Below, one piece after another: positions 10,801-17,664 of a DNA stretch of 64,000 nucleotides. Location: the NCBI RefSeq assembly GCF_014653695.1, contig NZ_BNAR01000004.1, positions 514,645 to 578,644 on the forward strand. Direction: 5' to 3'. Below the pieces are notes generated by a model. It saw only the letters and a list, made by a program, of their open reading frames with translations. It did not search any database and had not been told where the DNA came from. Source of the stretch: Lentzea cavernae (GTDB lineage Bacteria; Actinomycetota; Actinomycetes; Mycobacteriales; Pseudonocardiaceae). Within the stretch, counting starts at the first letter, position 1. Each line of letters starts with the position of its first letter. The translations under genes and the position numbers were made by a program.

Positions 10801-11083
10801 GGCCGAGCACTGCGAGGAAGGTCTTCGCACAGCGGAGAAGGCCGGTTTCCGGATCCACGAGGCGACCGCGCGGACCCTGCTCGCCGAGCTCGCCCTCGAC
10901 CGCGGTGAACCGGCGACCGCGGTCGGCGAGGCTCGGCGGGCGGCGGAGATCCACCACGGCACCGGGTGCCGTCAGGGCCTGGACCGGGCCCTCGCCGTGC
11001 TGGCCCGGTCGCAGGAGCTCGTGGGCACCGCGGTGCTCGACCCGCATGCCTCGTCCCTCCGCCAGTCGTCCCAGCGACGGTAG
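7892..11083 (+). CDS. AfsR/SARP-type regulator with NB-ARC and TPR domains
   Basis: A 1063-residue protein with the complete AfsR layout. A winged helix lies at about 1-95 (LRVLGPLEARDGDERP), BTAD at about 100-250 and an NB-ARC ATPase from about 290, with Walker A GTAGVGKTAL near residue 305 and VLVVLDNAGS behind it. From about residue 690 a long tetratricopeptide array runs to the end (for example ARHCLGDAHWNLGEYERAI and VLNSLGSVHHELGNPDQAL). The start ATG follows GGGGGCGG. Proteins of this kind integrate nucleotide binding with DNA binding to switch on secondary metabolism or development. It is head-to-head with the shorter SARP at 7691, and the 200-bp gap holds the inverted repeat GTCCC-TCGC-GGGAC at 7775-7788. 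Confidence 0.9.
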   Translation: MRLRVLGPLEARDGDERPLRLGRVKERVLLAMLVLRANTLLSKDTIWTGLWGDEPPRSAPANVSTYVSNLRRLLAAGGGRGPALETRAGGYLLVAGADDLDVLVFERLVAEGRQAQAEGGHALAAERLTRAAGLWRGPVMDGLPAPDVLRPDIARLEDLRLAAVEAGVDSRLELGQHAELVSELAALTARHKFHEGLWCRRILALHRCGRQSEALAAFHEVEALLRDQLGIEPGAALRDLHQKVLDSDPGLDPPAPAGRPPVRPRQLPPAVRGFSGRAGDLRWLDRTLDEMASAEASTTAALVGTAGVGKTALAVHWAHRVADRFPGGQLHADLRGHGTHESADPAEVLIAFLRALGVSDEAMPTGEQALTATYRSLLAGRRVLVVLDNAGSAEQVRPLLPGDPGCLTLVTSRRRLTGLVALDGARSRVVQRLDPTETNQLLGRLLGTDRAEAEPDAVVTLGDLCAHLPLALRLAAARLVSTDLSVGDYVSGFRPAKTLDLLAVDDEPSPVRTVFDASYEPLNPDAQRLFRLLGLVPGNHFTPRAAAALLAVAPDRAAKVLDVLIAANMVERKASEQFAMHDLLHLYAAEKTDDEGATAVRRLLDVYLQDTGTAVVALGVSLVRMPGPAAGTHLPELEIDDITGALSWLDAHRARLVAAVAHACDHGPREFAWRLCDLLRSYFWLSRCAPEWLAIGDAAVRAALAEGDVEGEIAARHCLGDAHWNLGEYERAIHTYEPAIALCDRVDLPQRHVAVLNSLGSVHHELGNPDQALTWFLEALDVQERNGLPETGLRANIATIYEEMGRLADALREHTRVLAVERTPETKPAHAFSLDALGVIHGLTGRLDLAFSYNSEALELHREAGSRAGEASALENLASLHLRRDEPALALAGAKAALAIAEEIANPRVDAASRTIVAKAHLHLGDHAEAERYFRQGVSRARAHRMRYLEVDALLGLAATLHASGRYGVAAEHCEEGLRTAEKAGFRIHEATARTLLAELALDRGEPATAVGEARRAAEIHHGTGCRQGLDRALAVLARSQELVGTAVLDPHASSLRQSSQRR

Positions 11084-11116
11084 AGGCGCACCACGAACCG
11101 ATGGCTGACGCGCCGG

Positions 11117-11272
11117 TCACACCGCCACGTGAGCGAGAAGTGAGCGACGGGTGCAGATCTCGAACAACGTCCGGCCACCGCGCCCGGTCAGCTCGTCGTG
11201 AACGCACCGGCGGCAGGAGTCCGCCAGCGCCTTGAACAGCTCCTCTTCCACACATCCGGCAAGCAGGGACAC
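11117..11272 (-). pseudogene. Remnant of an ArsR family regulator
   Basis: A 51-codon minus-strand frame opening at GTG 11272 encodes ELFKALADSCRRCVHDELTG and then GRGGRTLFEIC. This matches the first helices of ArsR repressors that usually read LFKALADPTRR...LDELTERDGQTLFEIC, from my memory of the family. The match ends at CTRRSLLAHV and the frame stops at 11117. The winged-helix core is therefore missing and the usual PTRR is replaced by SCRR. It sits 8 bases downstream of the marR stop codon on the same strand. I read it as a decayed gene end; a profile search against HTH_20/ArsR would settle it. Confidence 0.5.
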
Positions 11273-11280
11273 GCCTGTCG

Positions 11281-11757
11281 TCAGTCGGTGAGGACGGGCA
11301 GGAGCTTCGCCGTGATCTCCCCCAGGCGGGTGACGTCCTCGTCGGTCAGGTGGTCGAAGACGAGGCGGCGGACCTCGGCGACGTGGCCCGGCGCGGCGGT
11401 GCGCAGGAACGCGTGGCCCTCGTCGGTGAGGCCGGCGACCTGGCCGCGCTTGTCCGTGGCGCAGGCCCGGCGTTCCACCCAGCCGCGTTCCTCCAGGGCG
11501 GAGACGGCGTGCGAGAGCCTGGTCGTGGTGGTGCCGGTCTTGCGGGCCAGCCGCGTCATGCGCATGCTGCCGTCGCTCTCGGCGCTGAGCATCGCGAGGA
11601 TCCGGTAGTGGGCGTGCGTGAGGCCGGCGTCGTCGCGCAGCTGCCTGTCCAGCGCGGTGGGCAGCACCATCAGGAGCTGGGTGATGTTCAGCCAGGTGGT
11701 CATCTCCGCACCTGTCAGCCACCGGGGCTCCGCGGGGGCGGGTCGAGCGTCGGTCAT
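11281..11757 (-). CDS. MarR family transcriptional regulator
   Basis: A 158-residue winged-helix repressor. The DNA-binding helix and wing lie at about residues 64-105 (MRMTRLARKTGTTTTRLSHAV, then LEERGWVERRACATDKRGQ), with dimerisation helices at both ends. ATG 11757 is chosen; an in-frame GTG one codon upstream is possible. It is the last gene of a run with ribA and the nitroreductase gene, 41 bases after the latter. It probably binds the paired TTGAA-N2-TTCAA boxes in front of ribA (13065-13116) and so controls its own operon. Many MarR proteins of this type sense phenolics or oxidants; the ligand here is unknown. Confidence 0.9.
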   Translation of the reverse strand: MTDARPAPAEPRWLTGAEMTTWLNITQLLMVLPTALDRQLRDDAGLTHAHYRILAMLSAESDGSMRMTRLARKTGTTTTRLSHAVSALEERGWVERRACATDKRGQVAGLTDEGHAFLRTAAPGHVAEVRRLVFDHLTDEDVTRLGEITAKLLPVLTD

Positions 11758-11798
11758 CACGTGATCATCCCTTCTCCCGGACCGGACCGGGAACGAAC

Positions 11799-12380
11799 TC
11801 AGGCCGGTCGCACCGCGAGCAGCAGGTCGTCGATCGGCAGGCGCACCCGCGCGGCGGTCTCCCGCCCGGCGAACGGTTCGGCGAGCCGTGCGGGTTCGCT
11901 GCGCAGGCCGATGGCGACGACCACGAGCGGTGTCACGCCTTCCGGGAGCACGGACGTGAGGCGCTCGCGGTCGAAGCCGCCCATCTGGTGCACCGCGAGA
12001 CCTTCGGCCTCGGCCTGCACGGAGAGGTGGGCCACGGCCTGGCCCGCGTCGTAGACGGCCCACGGCTGTGCGGCGCCGGTCGTCTGGAAAGCGGCCACGA
12101 CCAGCGCGGACGCGTCCCGTGCCCAGACCTGGTTGCCCGCGGCCAAAGCAGAGAGCACCGACTCGTGCTCGGCGGTGCCGCGCCGCGTCACGGCGAACCG
12201 CCACGGCTGGGTGTTCGAGGCGCTCGGCGCCCACCTGGCCGCCTCCAGCAACGCCGTCAGCTGGTCGTCCGCGAGTTCGTGGCGGGGGTCGAACGCGCGG
12301 GAGCTCCACCGCCGCGCCAGCAACGGGTGCACGGGCACGACCGTCGAGGCGTCCTTGTCCAGCTCACCGGTCAGCGTCAT
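11799..12380 (-). CDS. Nitroreductase family FMN-dependent oxidoreductase
   Basis: A 193-residue flavoprotein of the NADPH/FMN nitroreductase fold. RRWSSRAFDP (about residues 24-33) is the FMN phosphate-binding start of the family, and ARWAPSASNTQPWRFAV the conserved second segment. GQAVAHLSVQAEAEGLAVHQMGGFD and VVVAIGLRS supply the dimer and C-terminal strands. It would reduce nitro, quinone or enone compounds with NAD(P)H. It lies 23 bases downstream of ribA and just before marR. The grouping of a flavin-synthesis gene with a flavoenzyme under a MarR regulator suggests an inducible detoxification unit. Confidence 0.88.
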   Translation of the reverse strand: MTLTGELDKDASTVVPVHPLLARRWSSRAFDPRHELADDQLTALLEAARWAPSASNTQPWRFAVTRRGTAEHESVLSALAAGNQVWARDASALVVAAFQTTGAAQPWAVYDAGQAVAHLSVQAEAEGLAVHQMGGFDRERLTSVLPEGVTPLVVVAIGLRSEPARLAEPFAGRETAARVRLPIDDLLLAVRPA

Positions 12381-12403
12381 GGTGTTCTCAATCCTTCGTG
12401 GAG

Positions 12404-13051
12404 TCACGCCGGGAGGGCGAGGGTGTGGTGGGTGTGCGAGACCTTCGCGGAGAGGTAGGCGGCGTTGGCCTCGGTCAGGTGGACGCCGGTCGGCACGCGG
12501 TCGACGACCTGAACGCCGAGGGCGTCGAGCTGCAGCGCCTTGTCGGGGTTGTTGCTGAGCAACCGGATCCGGTCGGCTCCCAGCGCTCGCAGCATCTGCG
12601 CGGCCACCGCGTAGTCGCGCTCGTCCTCCCCGCGGCCGAGCGCGAGGTTCGCCTCGTAGGTGTCCAGCCCGGCCTCCTGCAGCGCGTAGGCGTCGAGCTT
12701 CGCGTACAGCCCGATGCCGCGGCCCTCCTGCCGCAGGTAGAGCAAGAAACCGCCCTCGCCGGAGATGCGCTCGACCGCCTCGCGCAGCTGGGGACCGCAG
12801 TCGCACCGCTGGGAGCCGAAGACGTCGCCGGTGAGGCACTCGCTGTGCGGACGCACGAGCGGCGCTCCCCCACCGGCGAGCACGGAACGCCACTGCCCCA
12901 GGGCCAGCGCCAGGTGTTCACGGCCGTCCTCGAGCCCGGTGAAGGTGAAGACCTCCGCGGTGGTGGTGTACCCGTCCGGGAACTCGAGGGGAACGGTCAC
13001 CCGCGTGCGGACCTTCGCGGCAGATGCCGGCGACTTCACTGCCGTACCCAT
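12404..13051 (-). CDS. ribA: GTP cyclohydrolase II
   Basis: A 215-residue stand-alone RibA, catalysing the first step from GTP toward riboflavin, FMN and FAD. The zinc ligands are Cys72, Cys83 and Cys85 in ECLTGDVFGSQRCDCGPQ, and LYLRQEGRGIGL (104-115) is the GTP-binding/catalytic stretch. LLSNNPDKALQLDALGV is the usual C-terminal motif. Here ribA is not joined to a DHBP synthase domain nor clustered with other rib genes. It heads an operon with a nitroreductase and a MarR regulator, so it is more likely an inducible extra copy boosting flavin supply than the housekeeping gene. A GGAGG site lies nine bases before ATG 13051. The promoter is flanked by the inverted repeat at 13065-13116. Confidence 0.93.
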   Translation of the reverse strand: MGTAVKSPASAAKVRTRVTVPLEFPDGYTTTAEVFTFTGLEDGREHLALALGQWRSVLAGGGAPLVRPHSECLTGDVFGSQRCDCGPQLREAVERISGEGGFLLYLRQEGRGIGLYAKLDAYALQEAGLDTYEANLALGRGEDERDYAVAAQMLRALGADRIRLLSNNPDKALQLDALGVQVVDRVPTGVHLTEANAAYLSAKVSHTHHTLALPA

Positions 13052-13064
13052 CCAGGCCTCCGTC

Positions 13065-13116
13065 TTGTTGAAGTTTCACATATGAGTGTGCAGCCTTTAT
13101 ATTGAAACTTCAACAA
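13065..13116. promoter_or_regulatory. Paired MarR-type operator in the ribA promoter
   Basis: Two 14-bp arms, TTGTTGAAGTTTCA at 13065-13078 and its exact reverse complement at 13103-13116, are separated by 24 bp. Each arm is itself close to the palindrome TTGAA-N2-TTCAA, the common MarR box shape. On the minus strand a possible -35 (TTCAAT) and -10 (CATATG) lie within or between the arms, so occupation would block the ribA promoter. The likely binder is the MarR protein encoded two genes downstream. Confidence 0.75.
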
Positions 13117-13229
13117 AGACTCGCGTGGCCTGCGTCACCGGCGCACGACGGCCACTGGTTGTGCAGCCGACGGTGATCGCGGGCACCCTGGACGGGTAAA
13201 ACTGTCGAGGTGCGGCGAAAGGACGGTCG

Positions 13230-16200
13230 GTGAGGCACTCTGACGACAGCGGGCGACGACAGGAACGGCCCGCGCTCGCCGACGTGTTCACCGAGAGCCA
13301 GGAGATCGGCCGCGACCTCGCCGCCGTGGACTGGGCCGCCACCCCGCTCGGCCCTCCCGCCGACTGGCCGCAGAGCCTGCAGACCGCGGTGAGCATCCTG
13401 CTGTCGTCCCGGTTCTCGATGTGGATGGCATGGGGACCGGAGCTGACCTTCTTCTGCAACAACGCCTATCGGCTCAACACGCTGGGCCGCAAGTACCCGT
13501 GGGCGCTCGGGCGGCCGGCGGCGCAGGTGTGGGCCGAGATCTGGGACGACATCGGGCCCAGGGTCGACAGCGTGCTCACCACCGGGCAGGCGACCTGGGA
13601 CGAGGCGCTGCTGCTCTTCGTGGAGCGGTCCGGCTTCCCCGAGGAGAGCTACCACACGTTCTCCTACAGCCCGCTGCGCGACGAGAGCGGTGCGGTGGCG
13701 GGGATGTTGTGCGTGGTCAGCGAGGAGACCGAGCGCGTCATCGGCGAACGGCGGATGGCGACGTTGCGCGACCTCGGCTCGGACCCGAGCGTCGCGCGCG
13801 AGGAGCGGGAAGTCCTGGCGTACGCCTGCGCGCAGCTCGAAGGCAACCAGCGGGACCTGCCCTTCACGCTGACCTACCTCTTCGACGACGGGCACGCGCG
13901 GCTCGCCGCCGCCACCGGCGCCATGGCGGGCCATCCCGCGGCCCCCGCGGCCGTCCCGCTCGCGGACGCGTCGCTGTGGCCGGTGGAGGCGGCCCGACGC
14001 GGTGAGTCCGCCGTGGTCGACCTCGACGGGATCACCGGACTTCCCGGCGGCGCCTGGGACCGTCCTCCCACCTCCGCCCTGGTGGTGCCGCTGCAACGGC
14101 CCGGCGGCGCACCGCACGGCTTCCTGGTGGCGGGCCTGAACAGGCACCGCCCGCTCGACGACGGCTACCGGGGCTTCGTCGAACTGGTCGCGGGCCACCT
14201 CGCCGCGGGCGTGGCGGGCGCGCGCGACTTCCAGGCGCAGCAACGACGTGCGGAGGAGCTCGCCGAGCTGGACCGCGCCAAGACCGCGTTCTTCTCCAAC
14301 ATCAGCCACGAGTTCCGCACGCCGCTGACCCTGATCATGGGTCCGGTGCAGGACCTGCGGGACAGGTTCGCCGAGGCCGACCCGCAGGCGGAGCAGGAGC
14401 TGGAGGTCATCCACCGCAACGGCCAGCGGCTCGGCAAGCTGGTCAACACCCTGCTCGACTTCTCCCGCCTCGAGGCAGGCCGCATGCAGGCGGTCTTCCA
14501 GCCGGTCGACCTCGCCGCGGCCACCGCCGAGCTCGCCGGCGTGTTCCGCTCGGCGGTCGAGCGGGCGGGGCTGGAGTTCGAGATCGACTGCTCCCCGCTG
14601 CCCGAGCCGGTGCACGTCGACCTCGGCCTGTGGGAGAAGGTCGTCCTCAACCTGCTGAGCAACGCCCTCAAGTTCACAGTGGACGGTTCGGTCGTCGTCA
14701 CCGTGCGGCCGGGCGAGGGCAAGGCGGTCGTCACCGTCGCCGACACCGGCGTCGGGGTGGCGCCGAACGAGATCACCCGGCTGTTCGAACGCTTCCACCG
14801 CATCGAGCACACCTGGTCGCGGTCGAAGGAGGGCAGCGGCATCGGCCTCGCGCTCGTGCAGGAGCTCGTGGGCCTGCACGGCGGCACGATCCACGCCTCC
14901 AGCACGGAGGGCGAGGGCACCGTCTTCACCGTCGAGCTGCCGTTCGGCACGGACCACCTGCCCGCCGGGACCCTCTCGCAGGAGACCGCCCCGCCCGCCG
15001 TGTCCGGCATCGCCGCGCCCTACGTGCAGGAGGCGCTGCGCTGGCTGCCGGATCCCGGTCCCGCGGTCGAGGACCTGTTGCCCAGCACCACGACGGCCAC
15101 CGCGCCGGAGGTCCCCGCCACGGTGCTGGTGGCCGACGACAACGCGGACATGAGGGAGTACCTGAGCCGGCTGCTGCTCCGGGCCGGCTACGACGTGCGC
15201 ACCGTGAACGACGGCCTGGCGGCGCTGGCGACGGCCCGCGCCCAGCCACCGGACCTGGTGGTCAGCGACGTGATGATGCCGCGCATGGACGGCCTGTCGC
15301 TGGTCGCCGCCCTGCGCGCCGACCAGCGCACCAGGTCCGTCCCGGTGCTGCTGCTGTCCGCCCGCGCGGGCCAGGAGGCCTCCGGCGAGGGGCTGCGGGC
15401 GGGCGCGGACGACTACCTCGTCAAGCCGTTCGCGGCGGCCGACCTGCTGGCGCGGGTGCGGGCCAACGTGGACCTCGCCCGGTTGCGCGGGCAGCACGCC
15501 CGCTGGCGCGACGCGCTGATCGACTCCCTGCAGGAGGCCTTCTTCGTCTGCGACGACGACGGCACCGTCGTGGAGGTCAACGCCGCGTTCACCGACATCC
15601 TCGGCTACGGGCCGGAGGGCCTGCCGTATGCCGTACCGCACCCGTGGTGGCCCGACGAGCAGACAGATCCCGACGCGCGCAAGCAGTTCACCGAGGCGTT
15701 CGAGGCGCGGTCAGGCCGTGACCAGCGCGGGCGGACCGTTCCCGTCACCCACCGCGACGGCAGGCGGGTGTGGGTCAGCGCCCTCATGAACCCCGCCCGC
15801 GACCCCGACACCGGCGCGACGATGACCGTCGGCACGTTCCGCGACGTCACCGCCGACCACCACACCCGCCGGCGGGAGACCGCGCTGGCCGAGATGAGCA
15901 TGCGGCTGTCCCGCGCGACCAGCACCACCGAGGCGCTGACCGGAGCGTTGGAGCAGTTCGAGAGCCTGTGGCGGACCGAGCAGGTCCTCGCCGTCGTCTT
16001 CGGCAGGCACGAGTCCCCGCGGGTCAGCACCGCCGCGGGGGAACTCGGCTGGAAGGACCTGCCCGAGCACCGGCGCGAGGCCCTCTACGAGCTCACGGGG
16101 CACGCGGCGCTGATCCCGGTCTTCACCGAGGACGGCAGCGCCGCCGTCACCGTCGAGCACCCCGACGGGCCGATGGTGCTCCTGGTGCGCCTCGACGCGC

Positions 16201-17441
16201 GCCACCAGTTCACCGAGCAGGACGAGCTGCTGCTGTCGTTGCTGTCGGGCCACCTGACGCAGGGCCTGTCCCGCGCCCACCAGATCGACCAGCAACGGGA
16301 GACGGCGCTGGCGCTGCAACGGGCGATCCTCGGCCCGTCGCACCTGCCGGGCGGATTCGCCGTGCGCTACGAACCGGCCGCACGGCCGTTGGAGGTCGGC
16401 GGCGACTGGTACGACACGTTCGACCTGCCCGACGGACGCATCGGCATCGTCGTCGGGGACTGCGTCGGCCGCGGGCTCTCCGCCGCCGCGGTGATGGGCC
16501 AGCTGCGCAGCGCCTGCCGGGCCCTGCTGCTGCAGGAGATCGGTCCCGCACGCGCGCTCATGGCGCTCGACCAGTTCGCGGCCGGTGTCCGCGGCGCCCT
16601 GTGCACCACGGTGTTCTGCGGCGTCCTCGACCCCGACACCGGGCACCTCGTCTACTCGAGCGCCGGGCACCCGCCCGCGATCCTGGCGCTGTCGGACGGC
16701 ACGACCCAACTGCTCGAAGGCGGACGCTCCATCCCGCTCGCGGTCAAACTGGGCGTGCAGCGCACGGAGGCGGAGTGCGTCCTGCCCCCGCGGTCCACTT
16801 TGCTCACCTACACCGACGGACTCGTCGAACGCCGCCGCAGCTCGTTGAACGAGGGCATCGACAAGGCCGCGCTCGCCGTCCAGGAGGGCCGCGCGAACGG
16901 CCTGGAGGACCTGGCCGGCCAGATCATGGCCGCCCTCGCACCGGCAGGAGGCTACGACGACGACGTCGCCCTGCTGCTGTACCGGCACCCCGCACCGCTC
17001 GAGGTGACCTTCCCCGCCGAGGCCGACGAGCTCCAGGGCGCCCGCGGCAAGCTGCGGACCTGGCTGCGCCAGTGCGGGTTCTCCACCGGACACGCCCAGC
17101 GCGTCCTGCTCGCCGTCGGCGAGGCGTCCGCGAACGCCATCGAGCACGCCTACCGGGACGCGGTGCGCCAGGCGGTCAGGCTGCGACTGGAGACCGTGGG
17201 CAACGACCAGCTGCACGTGACGGTGGTGGACACCGGCACGTGGAAGACCCCCAACACCGAGCCGGACGCGAGTCGCGGCCGGGGTACGACGATCATGCAC
17301 ACCATGATGGACGCCGTGTCCATCTCCCCCGACCTGACCGGTACCACCGTGACGATGCAGGTGAAGATTCCTCATGACGCCACTGACCCTGACCACGACC
17401 ACCGACCCGCAGGGCAGGCCAGTCCTCAAGGTGGCGGGTGA
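13230..17441 (+). CDS. Hybrid histidine kinase / receiver / PP2C phosphatase / anti-sigma-type kinase
   Basis: A 1403-residue cytoplasmic signalling protein without membrane segments. In order: a PAS-like domain (about 10-165); a GAF-like domain (180-335); HisKA with phospho-acceptor His360 in ISHEFRTPLT; HATPase (about 465-575, N-box NLLSNALKFT); a receiver with Asp680 in VVSDVMMPRMDG and a KPF lysine; a PAS domain (about 765-880); a GAF-like region (885-1020); a SpoIIE-type PP2C phosphatase (about 1035-1255, metal aspartates D1059 in GGDWYD, D1077 and D1243); and a RsbW-like HATPase (about 1270-1395, GEASANAIEHAY). One chain thus holds both a two-component relay and the partner-switching kinase and phosphatase that act on STAS proteins. 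A STAS gene overlaps its 3' end by 68 bp. It probably links a redox, light or ligand signal to a stress sigma factor. Confidence 0.93.
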   Translation: MRHSDDSGRRQERPALADVFTESQEIGRDLAAVDWAATPLGPPADWPQSLQTAVSILLSSRFSMWMAWGPELTFFCNNAYRLNTLGRKYPWALGRPAAQVWAEIWDDIGPRVDSVLTTGQATWDEALLLFVERSGFPEESYHTFSYSPLRDESGAVAGMLCVVSEETERVIGERRMATLRDLGSDPSVAREEREVLAYACAQLEGNQRDLPFTLTYLFDDGHARLAAATGAMAGHPAAPAAVPLADASLWPVEAARRGESAVVDLDGITGLPGGAWDRPPTSALVVPLQRPGGAPHGFLVAGLNRHRPLDDGYRGFVELVAGHLAAGVAGARDFQAQQRRAEELAELDRAKTAFFSNISHEFRTPLTLIMGPVQDLRDRFAEADPQAEQELEVIHRNGQRLGKLVNTLLDFSRLEAGRMQAVFQPVDLAAATAELAGVFRSAVERAGLEFEIDCSPLPEPVHVDLGLWEKVVLNLLSNALKFTVDGSVVVTVRPGEGKAVVTVADTGVGVAPNEITRLFERFHRIEHTWSRSKEGSGIGLALVQELVGLHGGTIHASSTEGEGTVFTVELPFGTDHLPAGTLSQETAPPAVSGIAAPYVQEALRWLPDPGPAVEDLLPSTTTATAPEVPATVLVADDNADMREYLSRLLLRAGYDVRTVNDGLAALATARAQPPDLVVSDVMMPRMDGLSLVAALRADQRTRSVPVLLLSARAGQEASGEGLRAGADDYLVKPFAAADLLARVRANVDLARLRGQHARWRDALIDSLQEAFFVCDDDGTVVEVNAAFTDILGYGPEGLPYAVPHPWWPDEQTDPDARKQFTEAFEARSGRDQRGRTVPVTHRDGRRVWVSALMNPARDPDTGATMTVGTFRDVTADHHTRRRETALAEMSMRLSRATSTTEALTGALEQFESLWRTEQVLAVVFGRHESPRVSTAAGELGWKDLPEHRREALYELTGHAALIPVFTEDGSAAVTVEHPDGPMVLLVRLDARHQFTEQDELLLSLLSGHLTQGLSRAHQIDQQRETALALQRAILGPSHLPGGFAVRYEPAARPLEVGGDWYDTFDLPDGRIGIVVGDCVGRGLSAAAVMGQLRSACRALLLQEIGPARALMALDQFAAGVRGALCTTVFCGVLDPDTGHLVYSSAGHPPAILALSDGTTQLLEGGRSIPLAVKLGVQRTEAECVLPPRSTLLTYTDGLVERRRSSLNEGIDKAALAVQEGRANGLEDLAGQIMAALAPAGGYDDDVALLLYRHPAPLEVTFPAEADELQGARGKLRTWLRQCGFSTGHAQRVLLAVGEASANAIEHAYRDAVRQAVRLRLETVGNDQLHVTVVDTGTWKTPNTEPDASRGRGTTIMHTMMDAVSISPDLTGTTVTMQVKIPHDATDPDHDHRPAGQASPQGGG

Positions 17442-17664
17442 GATCGACCTGAGCAACACCGCCACCTTCGAGACCGCCCTCGCCCAGAACAAGGGCCCGC
17501 TCGTCGTCGACCTCACCGAGGTGCACTACATCGACAGCGCCGGCATGAGCGTGCTGTTCACGCACGCGGAACGCGTCGAGGTGGTCGCGACGTCGTTGCT
17601 CGTGCCGCTCCTGGAGATGTCCGGCCTCACCTCCATGGCCACCGTGCGCGGCGTGGAGAGCTAG
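17374..17664 (+). CDS. STAS-domain anti-anti-sigma factor
   Basis: A 96-residue RsbV/SpoIIAA-like protein. Beta-strands LKVAGEIDLSN and PLVVDLTEVHYIDSAGMSVLF form the STAS core. Ser55 in IDSAGM is the expected phosphorylation site for an RsbW-type kinase and the target of a PP2C phosphatase. Both activities are encoded in the preceding gene. ATG 17374 lies seven bases after AGGTGAAG and inside the upstream gene, in another frame, giving a 68-bp overlap. This long overlap implies tight translational coupling and matched amounts of the two proteins. Its TAG stop shares the bases CTAG with the stop codon of the convergent hydrolase gene. Confidence 0.9.
   Translation: MTPLTLTTTTDPQGRPVLKVAGEIDLSNTATFETALAQNKGPLVVDLTEVHYIDSAGMSVLFTHAERVEVVATSLLVPLLEMSGLTSMATVRGVES

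Noticed and set aside
7799-11047. Open frame of 1082 codons on the minus strand
   Set aside because: Antisense to the AfsR-TPR gene, which has complete domain order; no motif in the antisense translation.
13110-15641. Open frame of 843 codons on the minus strand
   Set aside because: Antisense to the kinase domains of the hybrid sensor; Arg/Gln/His-rich and motif-free.
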